Of a DNA stretch of 38,900 bases, positions 1 to 12,477 are shown one piece after another. The stretch is from Bradyrhizobium sp. YR681 (GTDB lineage Bacteria; Pseudomonadota; Alphaproteobacteria; Rhizobiales; Xanthobacteraceae): the NCBI RefSeq assembly GCF_000282615.1, contig NZ_AKIY01000027.1, positions 1-38,900 of the forward strand. The letters run 5' to 3'. Positions within the stretch are counted from its first letter, which is position 1. Every line of letters starts with the position of its first letter. Below the pieces are notes generated by a model that was not told the DNA's origin, searched no databases, and was given only the letters and a program-made list of their open reading frames with translations. The position numbers and the translations under genes were made by a program.

Positions 1-188
1 CCGCCGGCTGCCGCGGCCTGCGCGTCGGCGGCGCGCAGGTGTCGGAGATGCACTGCAATTTCCTGATCAACACCGGGGACGCCACTGCGCACGACATCGA
101 GACGCTGGGCGAGACCGTGCGCGAACGCGTGAAGGAAAATTCCGGAATTGAGCTGCATTGGGAAATCAAGCGGATCGGGGTTTCATGA
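1..188 (+). CDS. murB: MurB, UDP-N-acetylenolpyruvoylglucosamine reductase (C-terminal end only)
   Basis: The frame starting at base 3 gives the last 61 residues of a MurB protein and stops with TGA at 186-188; the rest lies before the window. The visible part reads [20 protein letters not shown], the conserved MurB block around the catalytic glutamate (S-E-x-H-x-N-F), followed by the usual short C-terminal helix and the ending WEIKRIGV. MurB reduces UDP-GlcNAc-enolpyruvate to UDP-MurNAc with NADPH and FAD in the cytoplasm, an early step of peptidoglycan synthesis. It is the first gene of the visible murB-ddl-ftsQ-ftsA-ftsZ block, as in other rhizobia. A palindromic repeat separates it from ddl. 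Confidence 0.93.
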   Translation, partial: AGCRGLRVGGAQVSEMHCNFLINTGDATAHDIETLGETVRERVKENSGIELHWEIKRIGVS

Positions 189-192
189 TCGC

Positions 193-292
193 CGTCATTC
201 CGGGATGCGCCGTCAGGCGCAGGCCCGGAATCCATAACCCCAGGCTGCGGTTATGGATTCCGGGCTCGCCCTCCGGGCGCCCCGGAATGACG
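193..292. repeat. Dispersed palindromic element (CGTCATTCCGGG family), copy 1
   Basis: The element begins with CGTCATTCCGGG and ends with CCCGGAATGACG. Inside it is a perfect 16-bp inverted repeat, 224-239 (CCCGGAATCCATAACC) against 249-264. It fills the murB-ddl gap and resembles the element at 19489-19567, which shares the same outer arms. It is REP/BIME-like and non-coding. The open frame running through it into ddl is not a real N-terminus. Confidence 0.85.
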
Positions 293-306
293 AACCAGAG
301 AGAACT

Positions 307-1299
307 ATGAACATGCGCATCACCATCCTCTTCGGCGGCTCCAACAGGGAACGTCTGGTTTCGGTCGCCTCGGCGCAGGCGCTGCATCAGGCGCTGCCCG
401 AGGCCGATCTCTGGTGGTGGGACGTCGAGGACAAGGTGCATGTGGTGCAGTCCAGGCAGCTGCTCGAGCATGCCCGTCCGTTCGAGGACGAGTTCAAGCC
501 GGGCACATCGGGCATTCCGCTGGCGCAGGCGCTCGATCGGGCCAAGGCGGAAGATCGCGTGCTGGTGCTCGGCCTGCATGGCGGTCGCGCCGAGAACGGC
601 GAATTGCAGGTGATGTGCGAGGCGCGCGGCGTGCCTTTCACCGGTTCGGGCTCGGCCTCCTCGCATCTCGCCTTCGACAAGATCGCGGCCAAGCATTTTG
701 CTGCGCTCGGCGGCGTGACGCCGCCGGCCAATGTTGCGCTCGATGACATCGACGAGGCCTTCGCCGAATATGGAAAGCTGATCGCCAAGCCCGCGCGGGA
801 CGGGTCGAGCTACGGCCTGATCTTCGTCAATGCCAGGCAGGATCTCGTCGCGGTCCGCAATGCGGCCAAGCACGAAGAGTATGTGATCGAGCCCTACATC
901 GCCGGGGTCGAGGCAACCTGCGGCGTGCTGGAGCGCAGCGATGGCTCGATCATCTCGCTGCCGCCGATCGAGATCATTCCGGGTGAGGGCAGTTTCGACT
1001 ACGCCGCCAAATATCTCCTGTCGACGACCCAGGAGATCTGCCCCGGCCGCTTCACCGCCGAGATCACCGCGGCGCTGAAGGAGCAGGCCATGCTGGCGCA
1101 CCGGGCGATGTCCTGCACCGGCTATTCCCGCTCGGACTTCATCGTCTCGGCCAAGGGCCTCGTCTACCTCGAAACCAACACGCTCCCCGGGCTGACCAAG
1201 TCCTCGCTCTACCCCAAGGCGCTGAAGGCCGAGGGCATCGCGTTCGACGACTTCCTGCGCGGCCTGGTCGAGCTCGCCGTGCGCGGTGTGCGGAAATAA
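307..1299 (+). CDS. ddl: D-alanine--D-alanine ligase (Ddl, DdlB-position)
   Basis: This 330-residue ATP-grasp enzyme joins two D-alanines for the peptidoglycan stem peptide. Visible motifs are an N-terminal fold ending near residues 91-99 (HGGRAENG), FTGSGS (111-116), the lysine before the ATP-binding loop (KPARDGSSYG, 161-170), EPYIAGVEATCGV (195-207), and a metal-binding end RSDF...YLETNTLPGLTKSSLYP (275-303). ATG 307 is chosen because it follows a GAGAG ribosome site and starts MRITILFGG-like; upstream codons lie in a palindromic repeat. The N-terminal motif differs from the usual HGxxGEDG (GED replaced by AEN), so the protein is a divergent Ddl. The position between murB and ftsQ matches ddlB elsewhere. 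It probably works as Ddl, but substrate preference is not certain from sequence. Confidence 0.88.
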   Translation: MNMRITILFGGSNRERLVSVASAQALHQALPEADLWWWDVEDKVHVVQSRQLLEHARPFEDEFKPGTSGIPLAQALDRAKAEDRVLVLGLHGGRAENGELQVMCEARGVPFTGSGSASSHLAFDKIAAKHFAALGGVTPPANVALDDIDEAFAEYGKLIAKPARDGSSYGLIFVNARQDLVAVRNAAKHEEYVIEPYIAGVEATCGVLERSDGSIISLPPIEIIPGEGSFDYAAKYLLSTTQEICPGRFTAEITAALKEQAMLAHRAMSCTGYSRSDFIVSAKGLVYLETNTLPGLTKSSLYPKALKAEGIAFDDFLRGLVELAVRGVRK

Positions 1300-1639
1300 T
1301 TAGGACTGGTTAACGGCCAAACCGGCGAAACGGCCTGGTTTGGGCCCCAAATCCGGTAAAATGCCGGACATCGCGGCATAAATGCCTCACAGGGCTGGGC
1401 AAAAAGCATCCCGCGTTAACGAACTTTACCTTTTGTTTACCAGGACATCCGAAGGTTAACGCTGGCGGCGCATATGGCGCTTTGGCTGCCGACGCGTGGG
1501 CTGTTGCGGGTGATGTCACCTTCCAGCGCACGTTTTGAAGGGAGAGGCTTCGTCTGCTGACCCGACCCGGCAAGCCCGAGATGTCATGTTCGCCAGGACC
1601 CGCGCGATACCGCGGGCAAACTGTTGACGAGCTCGTGCA
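1300..1639 (+). other. ddl-ftsQ intergenic region with hairpin and GTTAAC boxes
   Basis: No convincing gene is present. An imperfect hairpin lies at 1315-1346 (GGCCAAACC against GGTTTGGGCC), just after ddl, and may weaken read-through. Two GTTAAC boxes occur around 1415 and 1455 in an AT-rich stretch (about 1405-1460) that looks like a promoter region for ftsQAZ. The TTAA boxes recall CtrA half-sites, but no copy has the full TTAA-N7-TTAA arrangement, so regulation by CtrA is not claimed. Confidence 0.45.
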
Positions 1640-2668
1640 ATGGATGGTGCAGGAAGCCTCACCCGGTCGTTTTTGAGATCGCTGAGGCCCCAAGCTGACC
1701 TGAAGGCGGCCGCTATCGGAGCGGTCGTGCTTCTGCGCGAGTGGGTCCAAGAGAAGCGCGACGCCAAGCGCGTTGCCGCCCAGGACAAGATCCGGACCCG
1801 GAGCAAGGCCAGGCCCGTCATCGAGCGCGAGCCGCCGCCGCGCCTGGTCGCGCTGGTCGAGCGCTATGCGCCGCGCCGGGTCGGAATCACCATGACCGTG
1901 CTGCTGCTGCTCGGAAGCTGCGGCTTCGGCATCGTCAAGGGCGGCCATCTCCAGGATTTCATCACCGCGGTCAGCGATGCCCGCAACGCGATGGCCAATT
2001 CGGCCGGCTTCCGCATCACCTCGGTCGCGATCAACGGCCGCAAGCAGCTCAGCCAGGACGAGATCCTCGCGATCGGCGGCGTCAGCGGCCGTTCCTCGCT
2101 GCTGTTCCTCGACGCCGACGTCGTGCGCGAGAAGCTCAAGGCCAATCCCTGGATCGCGGACGCGACCGTACTCAAGCTCTATCCGGGCCGTCTGATGATC
2201 GACATCACCGAGCGCCAGGCCTTCGCGCTGTGGCAGGAGGCCGGCCGCCTCTCCGTCATCGCCGACGACGGCGCCGTGCTCGAGCCCTATGTCTCGCGCA
2301 GGTTCCTGTCGCTGCCGCTCGTGGTCGGCAAGGGTGCCGACACCCAGGCGCGCGATTTCCTGGCGCTGCTGGCGCGCTATCCGCAGGTCAATGCCGTGAC
2401 CAAGGCCGCGATCTATGTCGGCGAGCGGCGCTGGAACCTGCGGCTCAAGGACGGCCTCGACATCCGCCTGCCCGAGCAGGACGTCGGCAACGCGCTGGCG
2501 TTGCTGTCCAGGCTCGACAAGGAGGACAGGCTGTTCTCCCGCGACATCGTCGCCGTCGACATGCGCCTGCCCGATCGCCTGGTGGTGCAGCTGTCCGACG
2601 ACGCCGCCAAGGCGCGCGAAGATCTGTTCAAGGACAAGAAGAAAAAGAAGGCCGGGGACGCCGCATGA
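1640..2668 (+). CDS. ftsQ: Cell division protein FtsQ
   Basis: FtsQ is a bitopic inner-membrane divisome protein that links early and late division proteins. The 342-residue product has a long basic cytoplasmic N-terminus (1-80), one membrane helix (about 81-99, TMTVLLLLGSCGFGIV), a POTRA domain (about 124-193, starting FRITSVAINGRKQLSQDEI and including NPWIADATV) and a beta domain to about 320. It ends in a lysine-rich tail (DKKKKKAG). Length and layout fit alphaproteobacterial FtsQ. Its stop overlaps the ftsA start as ATGA at 2665-2668, so the two are translationally coupled. The exact start is slightly uncertain because no strong ribosome site precedes 1640. Confidence 0.93.
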   Translation: MDGAGSLTRSFLRSLRPQADLKAAAIGAVVLLREWVQEKRDAKRVAAQDKIRTRSKARPVIEREPPPRLVALVERYAPRRVGITMTVLLLLGSCGFGIVKGGHLQDFITAVSDARNAMANSAGFRITSVAINGRKQLSQDEILAIGGVSGRSSLLFLDADVVREKLKANPWIADATVLKLYPGRLMIDITERQAFALWQEAGRLSVIADDGAVLEPYVSRRFLSLPLVVGKGADTQARDFLALLARYPQVNAVTKAAIYVGERRWNLRLKDGLDIRLPEQDVGNALALLSRLDKEDRLFSRDIVAVDMRLPDRLVVQLSDDAAKAREDLFKDKKKKKAGDAA

Positions 2669-3987
2669 CCGGTCTTGATCGCACCCAGACGCCGAAGACG
2701 CGCCAGATGCCGCACAAGCGCGGCGGCCTCGTCGCCTGTCTCGACATCGGCACCAGCAAGATCGCCTGCATGATCGCGCGGCTGAAGCCGTCGGCGCCGA
2801 GCGATGCGCTGCGCGGCCGCACCCATGCGGTGGAATTGATCGGTTACAGCCAGATCCAGTCGCGCGGCATGAAGGCCGGCGCGGTGGTCGACCTCGGCGA
2901 ATGCGAGCAGGCGGTGCGCCAGGCCGTCGGGCTGGCGGAAAAAATGGCCAAGGTGCGGGTGGATTCCGTGCTGCTGTCGGTCTCCGGCGGCCGGCTCTCC
3001 GGCCAGCTGGTCGAGGCTGCCGCCGATATCCGCGGCGGTGCCGTGACGCCGGCCGATGTCAGCCGTGTCACCTCCACCGGCATGCGCCACGCCACCGGCG
3101 AAGGCCGCACCGTGCTGCATGCGCTGCCGGTCGGCTACACGCTCGACGGCGTCAAGGGGATCCGCGATCCCCGCGGCATGGTCGCCCATCAGTTCGGCGT
3201 CGACATGAACGTCGTCACCTGCGACGCCACCGTGGCGCGGAACCTGATGCTGGCGGTGGAGCGCTGCCATATCAATGTCGAAGCCATGGCGGCGAGCCCC
3301 TATGTGGCCGGACTGTCGGTGCTGACCGACGATGAGGCCGATCTTGGCGCTGCCGTCGTCGAGATGGGGGCGGGCACCACCACCATCGCGGTCTATGCCG
3401 GCGGCCGGTTCGTGCACGCGGCCGGTTTTGCGGTTGGCGGGCAACACATCACGATGGATCTTGCCCGCGGACTCTCCGCGACCATTGCCGACGCCGAGCG
3501 AATCAAGACGTTATACGGGACCGTCATCACCGGCGGATCGGACTCGCGTGAGCTGATGTCTGTACCGACAGCCGGTGACGAGCAGGATCTGCCGCAGATC
3601 GTCTCCCGCGCGACCATCGCCAACATCGTCAAGCACCGTGCCGAGGAAGTCTTCGAAATGGTTCGGGACAAGCTGAAGGATTCGCCCTTCGCCTCAGAGC
3701 CGAACGGCCGCGTCGTGCTCTCCGGCGGCGCCTCGCAGCTGACCGGCCTCGTCGAGCTCGGCACACGGATTCTCGGCCGGCCCGTGCGGGTCGGTCGTCC
3801 GCTCGGTTTCGGCCGGCTGCCCAACGAGGCGAAGAACGCCGCGTTCGCGGTGCCGGCCGGCCTCCTCGTCTACCCGCAATATGTTCACCAGGAACATGTC
3901 GAACCGCGGCATACGCGGCAGCAGGTCAGGACGGGAACCGGCGGATATTTCGGAAAGGTCGGACGATGGCTACGCGAGGGCTTCTGA
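2665..3987 (+). CDS. ftsA: Cell division protein FtsA
   Basis: FtsA is an actin-like ATPase that tethers FtsZ to the membrane. The 440-residue product shows the phosphate-1 motif DIGTSK near residue 25, the phosphate-2 motif EMGAGTTTIAVY, the adenosine motif VVLSGGASQLTG, and a C-terminal amphipathic membrane-targeting helix ending GKVGRWLREGF. The start at 2665 overlaps the ftsQ stop (ATGA), which fixes it; the frame stays open far upstream, but that part is a shadow of ftsQ. ftsZ starts 87 bases downstream. Confidence 0.96.
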   Translation: MTGLDRTQTPKTRQMPHKRGGLVACLDIGTSKIACMIARLKPSAPSDALRGRTHAVELIGYSQIQSRGMKAGAVVDLGECEQAVRQAVGLAEKMAKVRVDSVLLSVSGGRLSGQLVEAAADIRGGAVTPADVSRVTSTGMRHATGEGRTVLHALPVGYTLDGVKGIRDPRGMVAHQFGVDMNVVTCDATVARNLMLAVERCHINVEAMAASPYVAGLSVLTDDEADLGAAVVEMGAGTTTIAVYAGGRFVHAAGFAVGGQHITMDLARGLSATIADAERIKTLYGTVITGGSDSRELMSVPTAGDEQDLPQIVSRATIANIVKHRAEEVFEMVRDKLKDSPFASEPNGRVVLSGGASQLTGLVELGTRILGRPVRVGRPLGFGRLPNEAKNAAFAVPAGLLVYPQYVHQEHVEPRHTRQQVRTGTGGYFGKVGRWLREGF

Positions 3988-4074
3988 TGAGCGCTTTCCG
4001 CAATTTCTCATTTTCACCAACTCCCGCGGCCGCCGGCCGGGGCGAACCCACACGCGCGTGATCGAGAGGCAACC

Positions 4075-5874
4075 ATGACCATCAGCATCAATGTTCCTGA
4101 TATTCACGAACTGAAGCCCCGGATCACCGTGTTCGGCGTCGGCGGAGCCGGTGGCAACGCCGTCAACAACATGATCACGGCGGGCCTTCAGGGCGTCGAC
4201 TTCGTGGTCGCCAACACCGACGCGCAGGCGCTGACGATGTCGAAGGCGCAGCGCATCGTGCAGATGGGCACGGTCGTCACGCAAGGCCTCGGCGCAGGTT
4301 CGCAGCCGAACGTCGGCGCCACCGCGGCGGAAGAGGTGATCGACGAGCTGCGCGACCATCTCTCCGGCGCCAACATGGTGTTCGTCACCGCCGGCATGGG
4401 CGGTGGCACCGGCACGGGTGCTGCTCCCGTCATCGCCAGGATCGCGCGCGACATGGGCATCCTCACCGTCGGCGTCGTGACCAAGCCGTTCCACTTCGAG
4501 GGCGCCCGCCGCATGCGCACGGCCGAGGCCGGCATCGCCGAGCTGCACAAGGTCGTGGATACGCTCCTGATCATCCCGAACCAGAATCTGTTCCGGGTCG
4601 CCAACGAGAAGACCACCTTCGCCGACGCCTTCGCGATGGCCGACCAGGTGCTCTATTCGGGCGTTGCCTGCATCACCGACCTGATGGTCAAGGAAGGCCT
4701 GATCAACCTCGACTTCGCCGACGTGAGAGCGGTGATGAAGGAGATGGGCAAGGCGATGATGGGCACGGGCGAGGCCTCCGGCGACAAGCGCGCGCTGACC
4801 GCCGCTGAAGCTGCGATCGCCAACCCGCTGATCGACGACAGCTCGATGAAGGGCGCCAAGGGCCTTCTCATCTCCATCACCGGCGGCAAGGACCTCACGC
4901 TGTTCGAGGTCGACGAAGCCGCGACCCGCATCCGCGAGGAGGTCGACCAGGACGCCAACATCATCGTCGGCGCCACCTTCGACGAAGCGCTCGACGGCCT
5001 GATCCGCGTTTCCGTCGTTGCCACCGGCATCGAGCAGGCCGCGATCGCGCGCAACAGCCAGGCCACCAGTGCTCCGGTTGCGAACGCCGCGCCGCAGGTG
5101 CAGCAGGCTCCCGCTGCTCCGGCCGCGGTCGCCGAGAGCCGTCTCGCCGACCTGACCGCGCGCCTGCGCGCCGACAACCAGCGTCTGGCCGAACGCGCCC
5201 AGAAGCTGGAAACCCAGATCCCGGCTGCGGTGCCGGCCGCGGCCGCTCCCGCTGCGCAGCGTCCGAATGTCGAGCGCGCCGCGCTCGCCGCCATCGCCGC
5301 CGCCGTTTCCGAGGTCCCGCAGGCGCCCGCGCCGATGCAGACCTATGGCGACGTCACCGTGCGCCCGATCGCGCAGAAGCCGACCCTGTTCCCGGAACCC
5401 GACATGGCCCCGGTCGTGATGCAGGAGCCGATGACGCCGGAAAACTTCATCCCGCCGCAGGCCGAGCGTGGGCCGGCGCGTGCACCCCGGATGCCGCGTA
5501 TCGACGAACTGCCGATGCCGGCCCAGGCCGAGCTTCGCCAGGCTCGCGGCGAGGTCGAAGAGGAGACTCCGCAGAAGAGCCGGCTGTCGCTGCTCCAGCG
5601 CCTCGCCAATGTCGGCCTCGGCCGCCGCGACGAGGAGAGCGAGGCACCGGTCGCCGCCCGGACCACGGGTCCGGCGATGCCGCCGCTGCCTGATCGCCGT
5701 CCGCAGAAGACCGTGGCACAGCAGATCGCGGCCAGCGAGCCGGTATCTGAGTATGCGCGCCGTCCCGCCCCGCAGGGCCTGGACATGCACGGCCGCCCGG
5801 CGCCTGTGGCGCCGGCGCCACAGGGCGACGACCATCTTGATATCCCGGCCTTCCTGCGGCGTCAGGCGACCTGA
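4075..5874 (+). CDS. ftsZ: Cell division protein FtsZ
   Basis: FtsZ is the tubulin-like GTPase that forms the division ring. The 599-residue protein has the nucleotide-binding loop [13 protein letters not shown] (21-33), the tubulin signature GGGTGTG (109-115), and a GTPase core ending near residue 320. A long Ala/Pro-rich linker of roughly 265 residues follows, then the C-terminal peptide [10 protein letters not shown] that binds FtsA. Such a long linker is typical of Alphaproteobacteria, while E. coli FtsZ has 383 residues. The start is preceded by GAGAGG at good spacing. A hairpin terminator follows. Confidence 0.98.
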   Translation: MTISINVPDIHELKPRITVFGVGGAGGNAVNNMITAGLQGVDFVVANTDAQALTMSKAQRIVQMGTVVTQGLGAGSQPNVGATAAEEVIDELRDHLSGANMVFVTAGMGGGTGTGAAPVIARIARDMGILTVGVVTKPFHFEGARRMRTAEAGIAELHKVVDTLLIIPNQNLFRVANEKTTFADAFAMADQVLYSGVACITDLMVKEGLINLDFADVRAVMKEMGKAMMGTGEASGDKRALTAAEAAIANPLIDDSSMKGAKGLLISITGGKDLTLFEVDEAATRIREEVDQDANIIVGATFDEALDGLIRVSVVATGIEQAAIARNSQATSAPVANAAPQVQQAPAAPAAVAESRLADLTARLRADNQRLAERAQKLETQIPAAVPAAAAPAAQRPNVERAALAAIAAAVSEVPQAPAPMQTYGDVTVRPIAQKPTLFPEPDMAPVVMQEPMTPENFIPPQAERGPARAPRMPRIDELPMPAQAELRQARGEVEEETPQKSRLSLLQRLANVGLGRRDEESEAPVAARTTGPAMPPLPDRRPQKTVAQQIAASEPVSEYARRPAPQGLDMHGRPAPVAPAPQGDDHLDIPAFLRRQAT

Positions 5875-5898
5875 GGATTGTTACAATAAGGCAGACGC

Positions 5899-5940
5899 AA
5901 AAAGGCCCCGGCGGGAAGCTTGCCGGGGCCTTTCCTTTTG
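5899..5940 (+). terminator. Rho-independent terminator after ftsZ
   Basis: A perfect stem AAAGGCCCCGGC (5901-5912) pairs with GCCGGGGCCTTT (5922-5933), with loop GGGAAGCTT and a T-rich tail TTTCCTTTTG. It lies 26 bases after the ftsZ stop and marks the end of the division operon. Confidence 0.9.
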
Positions 5941-6234
5941 TCCCATGCCTGTCACGTTTTCGTGGCCAAACAACTGATTTTAAATCATTAATTACGTATT
6001 CAATGGTTCAGTAAAAGTGCCGGTAACGGCCCAAAAGCTCGGCGCAATTTGGTTAAGCCTTGGCGCGAATACGGCAGGTTTGGGGTAACAATCGGTAAAA
6101 AAGCGTGAGTTGGCGCTGTTTGAGGCAGTGACTATGGTTTGCCGTGACTTGGGGATACGGATTCGGACGGCGGCCTTGGCCGCTCGGTTCGGGTGAGTAT
6201 AAGTCGCAGTGGGTCGTAGTGGGGCGGGTTCCTG
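5941..6234 (+). promoter_or_regulatory. AT-rich lpxC promoter region
   Basis: This gene-free stretch follows the ftsZ terminator. It holds a markedly AT-rich block (about 5975-6003, with TTTTAAATCATTAATTAC) and further TAAC/TTAA boxes near 6025-6095, as expected for a promoter of its own before lpxC. I cannot assign exact -35 and -10 boxes. Confidence 0.4.
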
Positions 6235-7197
6235 ATGAAATTTAGCCGGCAAACAACGCTTCGTGCGCAAGCCACCGTGGCAGGCGTGGGCGTTCATTCC
6301 GGTCTTCCCGTCACTCTCACGCTTGGGCCTGCGCCTGTCGACGCAGGTTTTATTTTTGTCCGCACCGGACTTGAGGGACGTGACCGCGAAGTTCAGGCGA
6401 CCGCCGATCAGGTGATCGCGACCGATCTCGCCACCGTCCTCGGCGATCGCAACGGGCCCCTGGTCTCCACTGCCGAGCACGTGCTCGCTGCACTGCGGGG
6501 CATGGGCGTGGACAACGCCACCATCGAGATCGACGGGCCGGAAGTGCCGATCATGGACGGCAGCGCCGCGGCCTTCGTTGCGGCGATCGACCAGGCCGGC
6601 ATCGTCACCCAGCCGGCGCAGCGTCGCTTCATCCAGGTTTTGAAGCCGATCTCGGTCAAGATCGGCGATTCCTTCGGCGAGATCCGGCCCTATGCCAACG
6701 GGTTCCGCGCCGAGGTCGAGATCGACTTCACCAATCCCGTCATCGGCCAGCAGAGCTACGCCTTCGAGCTCAGCCCGGAACGCTTCCGTCGCGACGTCGG
6801 CCGCGCCCGGACCTTCGGCCTGATGTGCGACGTCGCCCGGCTCTGGAGCGCGGGCTATGCCCTCGGCGCCTCCTTCGACAACACCGTCGTGTTCGACGAC
6901 GAGCGGCTGCTCAACACCGAGGGCCTGCGCTACGCCGACGAATGCGCCCGTCACAAGGTGCTGGACGTGATCGGCGACCTCGCGCTGGCCGGCCTGCCGC
7001 TGCTTGGCGCCTACCGCTCGGTCCGTGGCGGCCACAAGCTCAACCACGCCGTTCTGACTGCGTTGCTGGCCGACCGGACCGCCTGGCGGGTGGTCGAGGG
7101 CGAGGCCGTCCGCCGCACCACGCGTCCCGTGGGCGAAGTCGGTCGCGGCATCGTCGGCAGTCGGGTCGCCGCGGCCTACGGGCCGGACGTGTCCTGA
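6235..7197 (+). CDS. lpxC: UDP-3-O-acyl-N-acetylglucosamine deacetylase LpxC
   Basis: LpxC is the zinc enzyme for the committed step of lipid A synthesis in the cytoplasm. The 320-residue protein has the full length of the family. Zinc ligands and catalytic residues are visible: STAEHVLAA (E81, H82), HKVLDVIGD (H240, D244) and GGHKLNH (H271, the catalytic histidine). The start MKFSRQTTL is typical. It lies after ftsZ, as in many Proteobacteria, but behind a terminator and an AT-rich promoter region, so it is probably transcribed separately from the fts genes. Confidence 0.97.
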   Translation: MKFSRQTTLRAQATVAGVGVHSGLPVTLTLGPAPVDAGFIFVRTGLEGRDREVQATADQVIATDLATVLGDRNGPLVSTAEHVLAALRGMGVDNATIEIDGPEVPIMDGSAAAFVAAIDQAGIVTQPAQRRFIQVLKPISVKIGDSFGEIRPYANGFRAEVEIDFTNPVIGQQSYAFELSPERFRRDVGRARTFGLMCDVARLWSAGYALGASFDNTVVFDDERLLNTEGLRYADECARHKVLDVIGDLALAGLPLLGAYRSVRGGHKLNHAVLTALLADRTAWRVVEGEAVRRTTRPVGEVGRGIVGSRVAAAYGPDVS

Positions 7198-7442
7198 GCA
7201 GACCTGCCGCTGCGGGCATTTGGCGGCGGCTTCCCCCCGGGAAACTCCTGGTAACGATGATCGGCTAGGATTGCGGCATGTTCGCCTTAATCCGGGCGAA
7301 ATGCCTGCCTATCCGGTTGGTTCAAGATCGTTTTTCGGTTACACCGGCGTGGTCGCATGGCAGGCACCACGGCTACATTAGCGCTCATGACGGGGTTCAT
7401 GGGCTTGCGGGCACCGCATCACAGGGCGTCAGGGCAAAACTC

Positions 7443-8333
7443 ATGTCGGCACAGCGTATGACGCGCGGATATCTCTCGGTCTCGTCTGGAGTCCGTGGGC
7501 TGCTTCACGCCGCCACCTTCATCATGCTCGCGCTGCCGCTGGCCGGCTGCGGCACCGGGGCGCTGTGGGACAAGTTCACCGCCAAGGACGACACCTTCGT
7601 CGAGGAGCCCGCCGACAAGATCTACAATGAGGGCCTGTACCTCATGAACGAGAAGAAGGACATGAAGGCGGCGAACAAGAAGTTCGAAGAGGTCGACCGC
7701 CAGCATCCTTATTCCGACTGGGCCCGCAAATCGCTGCTGATGTCGGCTTACGCGTCCTACCAGGGCGGCGACTATGACGGCTGCATCGGCGCGGCCACCC
7801 GCTACGTCACGCTGCATCCCGGCAGCCCGGACGCAGCCTATGCGCAATACCTGATTGCCGCCTCGCATTACGATCAGATCCCGGACGTCAGCCGCGACCA
7901 GACCCGCACCGAGAAGGCGATCGCCTCCCTGGAAGAGGTGGTGCGCAAATATCCGACTTCCGAATATGCGACCTCGGCCAAGGCCAAGATCGAGGGTGCG
8001 CGCGACCAGCTCGCCGGCAAGGAAATGAACACCGGCCGCTATTATGCGCAGAAGCGCGACTACACGGCGGCGATCAACCGTTACAAGACCGTCGTCACCC
8101 AGTACCAGACCACGCGCCATGTCGAGGAGGCGCTCTACCGGCTGACCGAAGCCTATATGGCGATCGGCATCGTCGGCGAGGCGCAGACCGCGGCCGCGGT
8201 GCTTGGCCACAATTTTCCTGACAGTCGCTGGTACAAGGACGCCTATAATCTTGTAAAATCGGGTGGTCTCGAGCCGAGCGAGAATCAGGGGTCCTGGATC
8301 AGCAAGACCTTCAAGAAGATGGGCCTCGGCTAG
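7443..8333 (+). CDS. bamD: Outer membrane assembly lipoprotein BamD (ComL)
   Basis: BamD is the essential TPR lipoprotein of the BAM complex that inserts outer-membrane proteins. From ATG 7443 the product has 296 residues with a lipoprotein signal peptide (lipobox LAGC, C36), then TPR-like helices containing YNEGLYLMNEKKDMKAANKKF, QHPYSDWARKS and YYAQKRDYTAAINRY, all hallmark BamD blocks. The frame is open upstream to 7278, but that extension would bury the signal peptide, so 7443 (or 7458) is preferred. recN follows 13 bases later and is probably cotranscribed. The 245 bases between lpxC and this start show no other gene. Confidence 0.93.
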   Translation: MSAQRMTRGYLSVSSGVRGLLHAATFIMLALPLAGCGTGALWDKFTAKDDTFVEEPADKIYNEGLYLMNEKKDMKAANKKFEEVDRQHPYSDWARKSLLMSAYASYQGGDYDGCIGAATRYVTLHPGSPDAAYAQYLIAASHYDQIPDVSRDQTRTEKAIASLEEVVRKYPTSEYATSAKAKIEGARDQLAGKEMNTGRYYAQKRDYTAAINRYKTVVTQYQTTRHVEEALYRLTEAYMAIGIVGEAQTAAAVLGHNFPDSRWYKDAYNLVKSGGLEPSENQGSWISKTFKKMGLG

Positions 8334-8346
8334 GAAATTTGGTTCC

Positions 8347-12326
<3,980 letters not shown>

Positions 12327-12356
12327 GCTCTCTCCCCGTCATTGCGAACGACGCTT

Positions 12357-12444
12357 GTAGCCCGGATGGAGCGAAGCGAAATCCGGGGCCGGTGTTGCCG
12401 CAATGCGCACTGACCCGGATTGCGCTTCGCTCCATCCGGGCTAC
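12357..12444. repeat. GTAGCCCGGATGGAGCG palindrome, copy 1 (long form)
   Basis: The arms GTAGCCCGGATGGAGCGAAG and CTTCGCTCCATCCGGGCTAC face each other across about 45 bases. It lies between the convergent ligA and MFS genes. Copies of the same family occur at 21972-22055 and 30234-30268, also between convergent genes. A role as a bidirectional terminator is inferred from position. Confidence 0.88.
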
Positions 12445-12477
12445 GAAACGGCATGATGTGGACGCGTGCAGCGTCCC

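Noticed and set aside
1411..1461. CtrA-binding sites before ftsQ
   Set aside because: GTTAAC boxes are present, but none shows TTAA-N7-TTAA; the best has TTAA-N6-TTAC. Not strong enough to claim.
1741..2664. Frame open upstream of ftsA that would fuse a long N-terminal part to FtsA
   Set aside because: It overlaps ftsQ in another frame, reads as Arg/Pro/Gly-rich shadow sequence, and FtsA of normal length starts at 2665 with ATGA coupling.
3970..5835. 621-residue open frame antisense to ftsZ
   Set aside because: High GC makes long antisense frames common. Its composition is His/Arg/Gly-rich without motifs, and ftsZ is certain.
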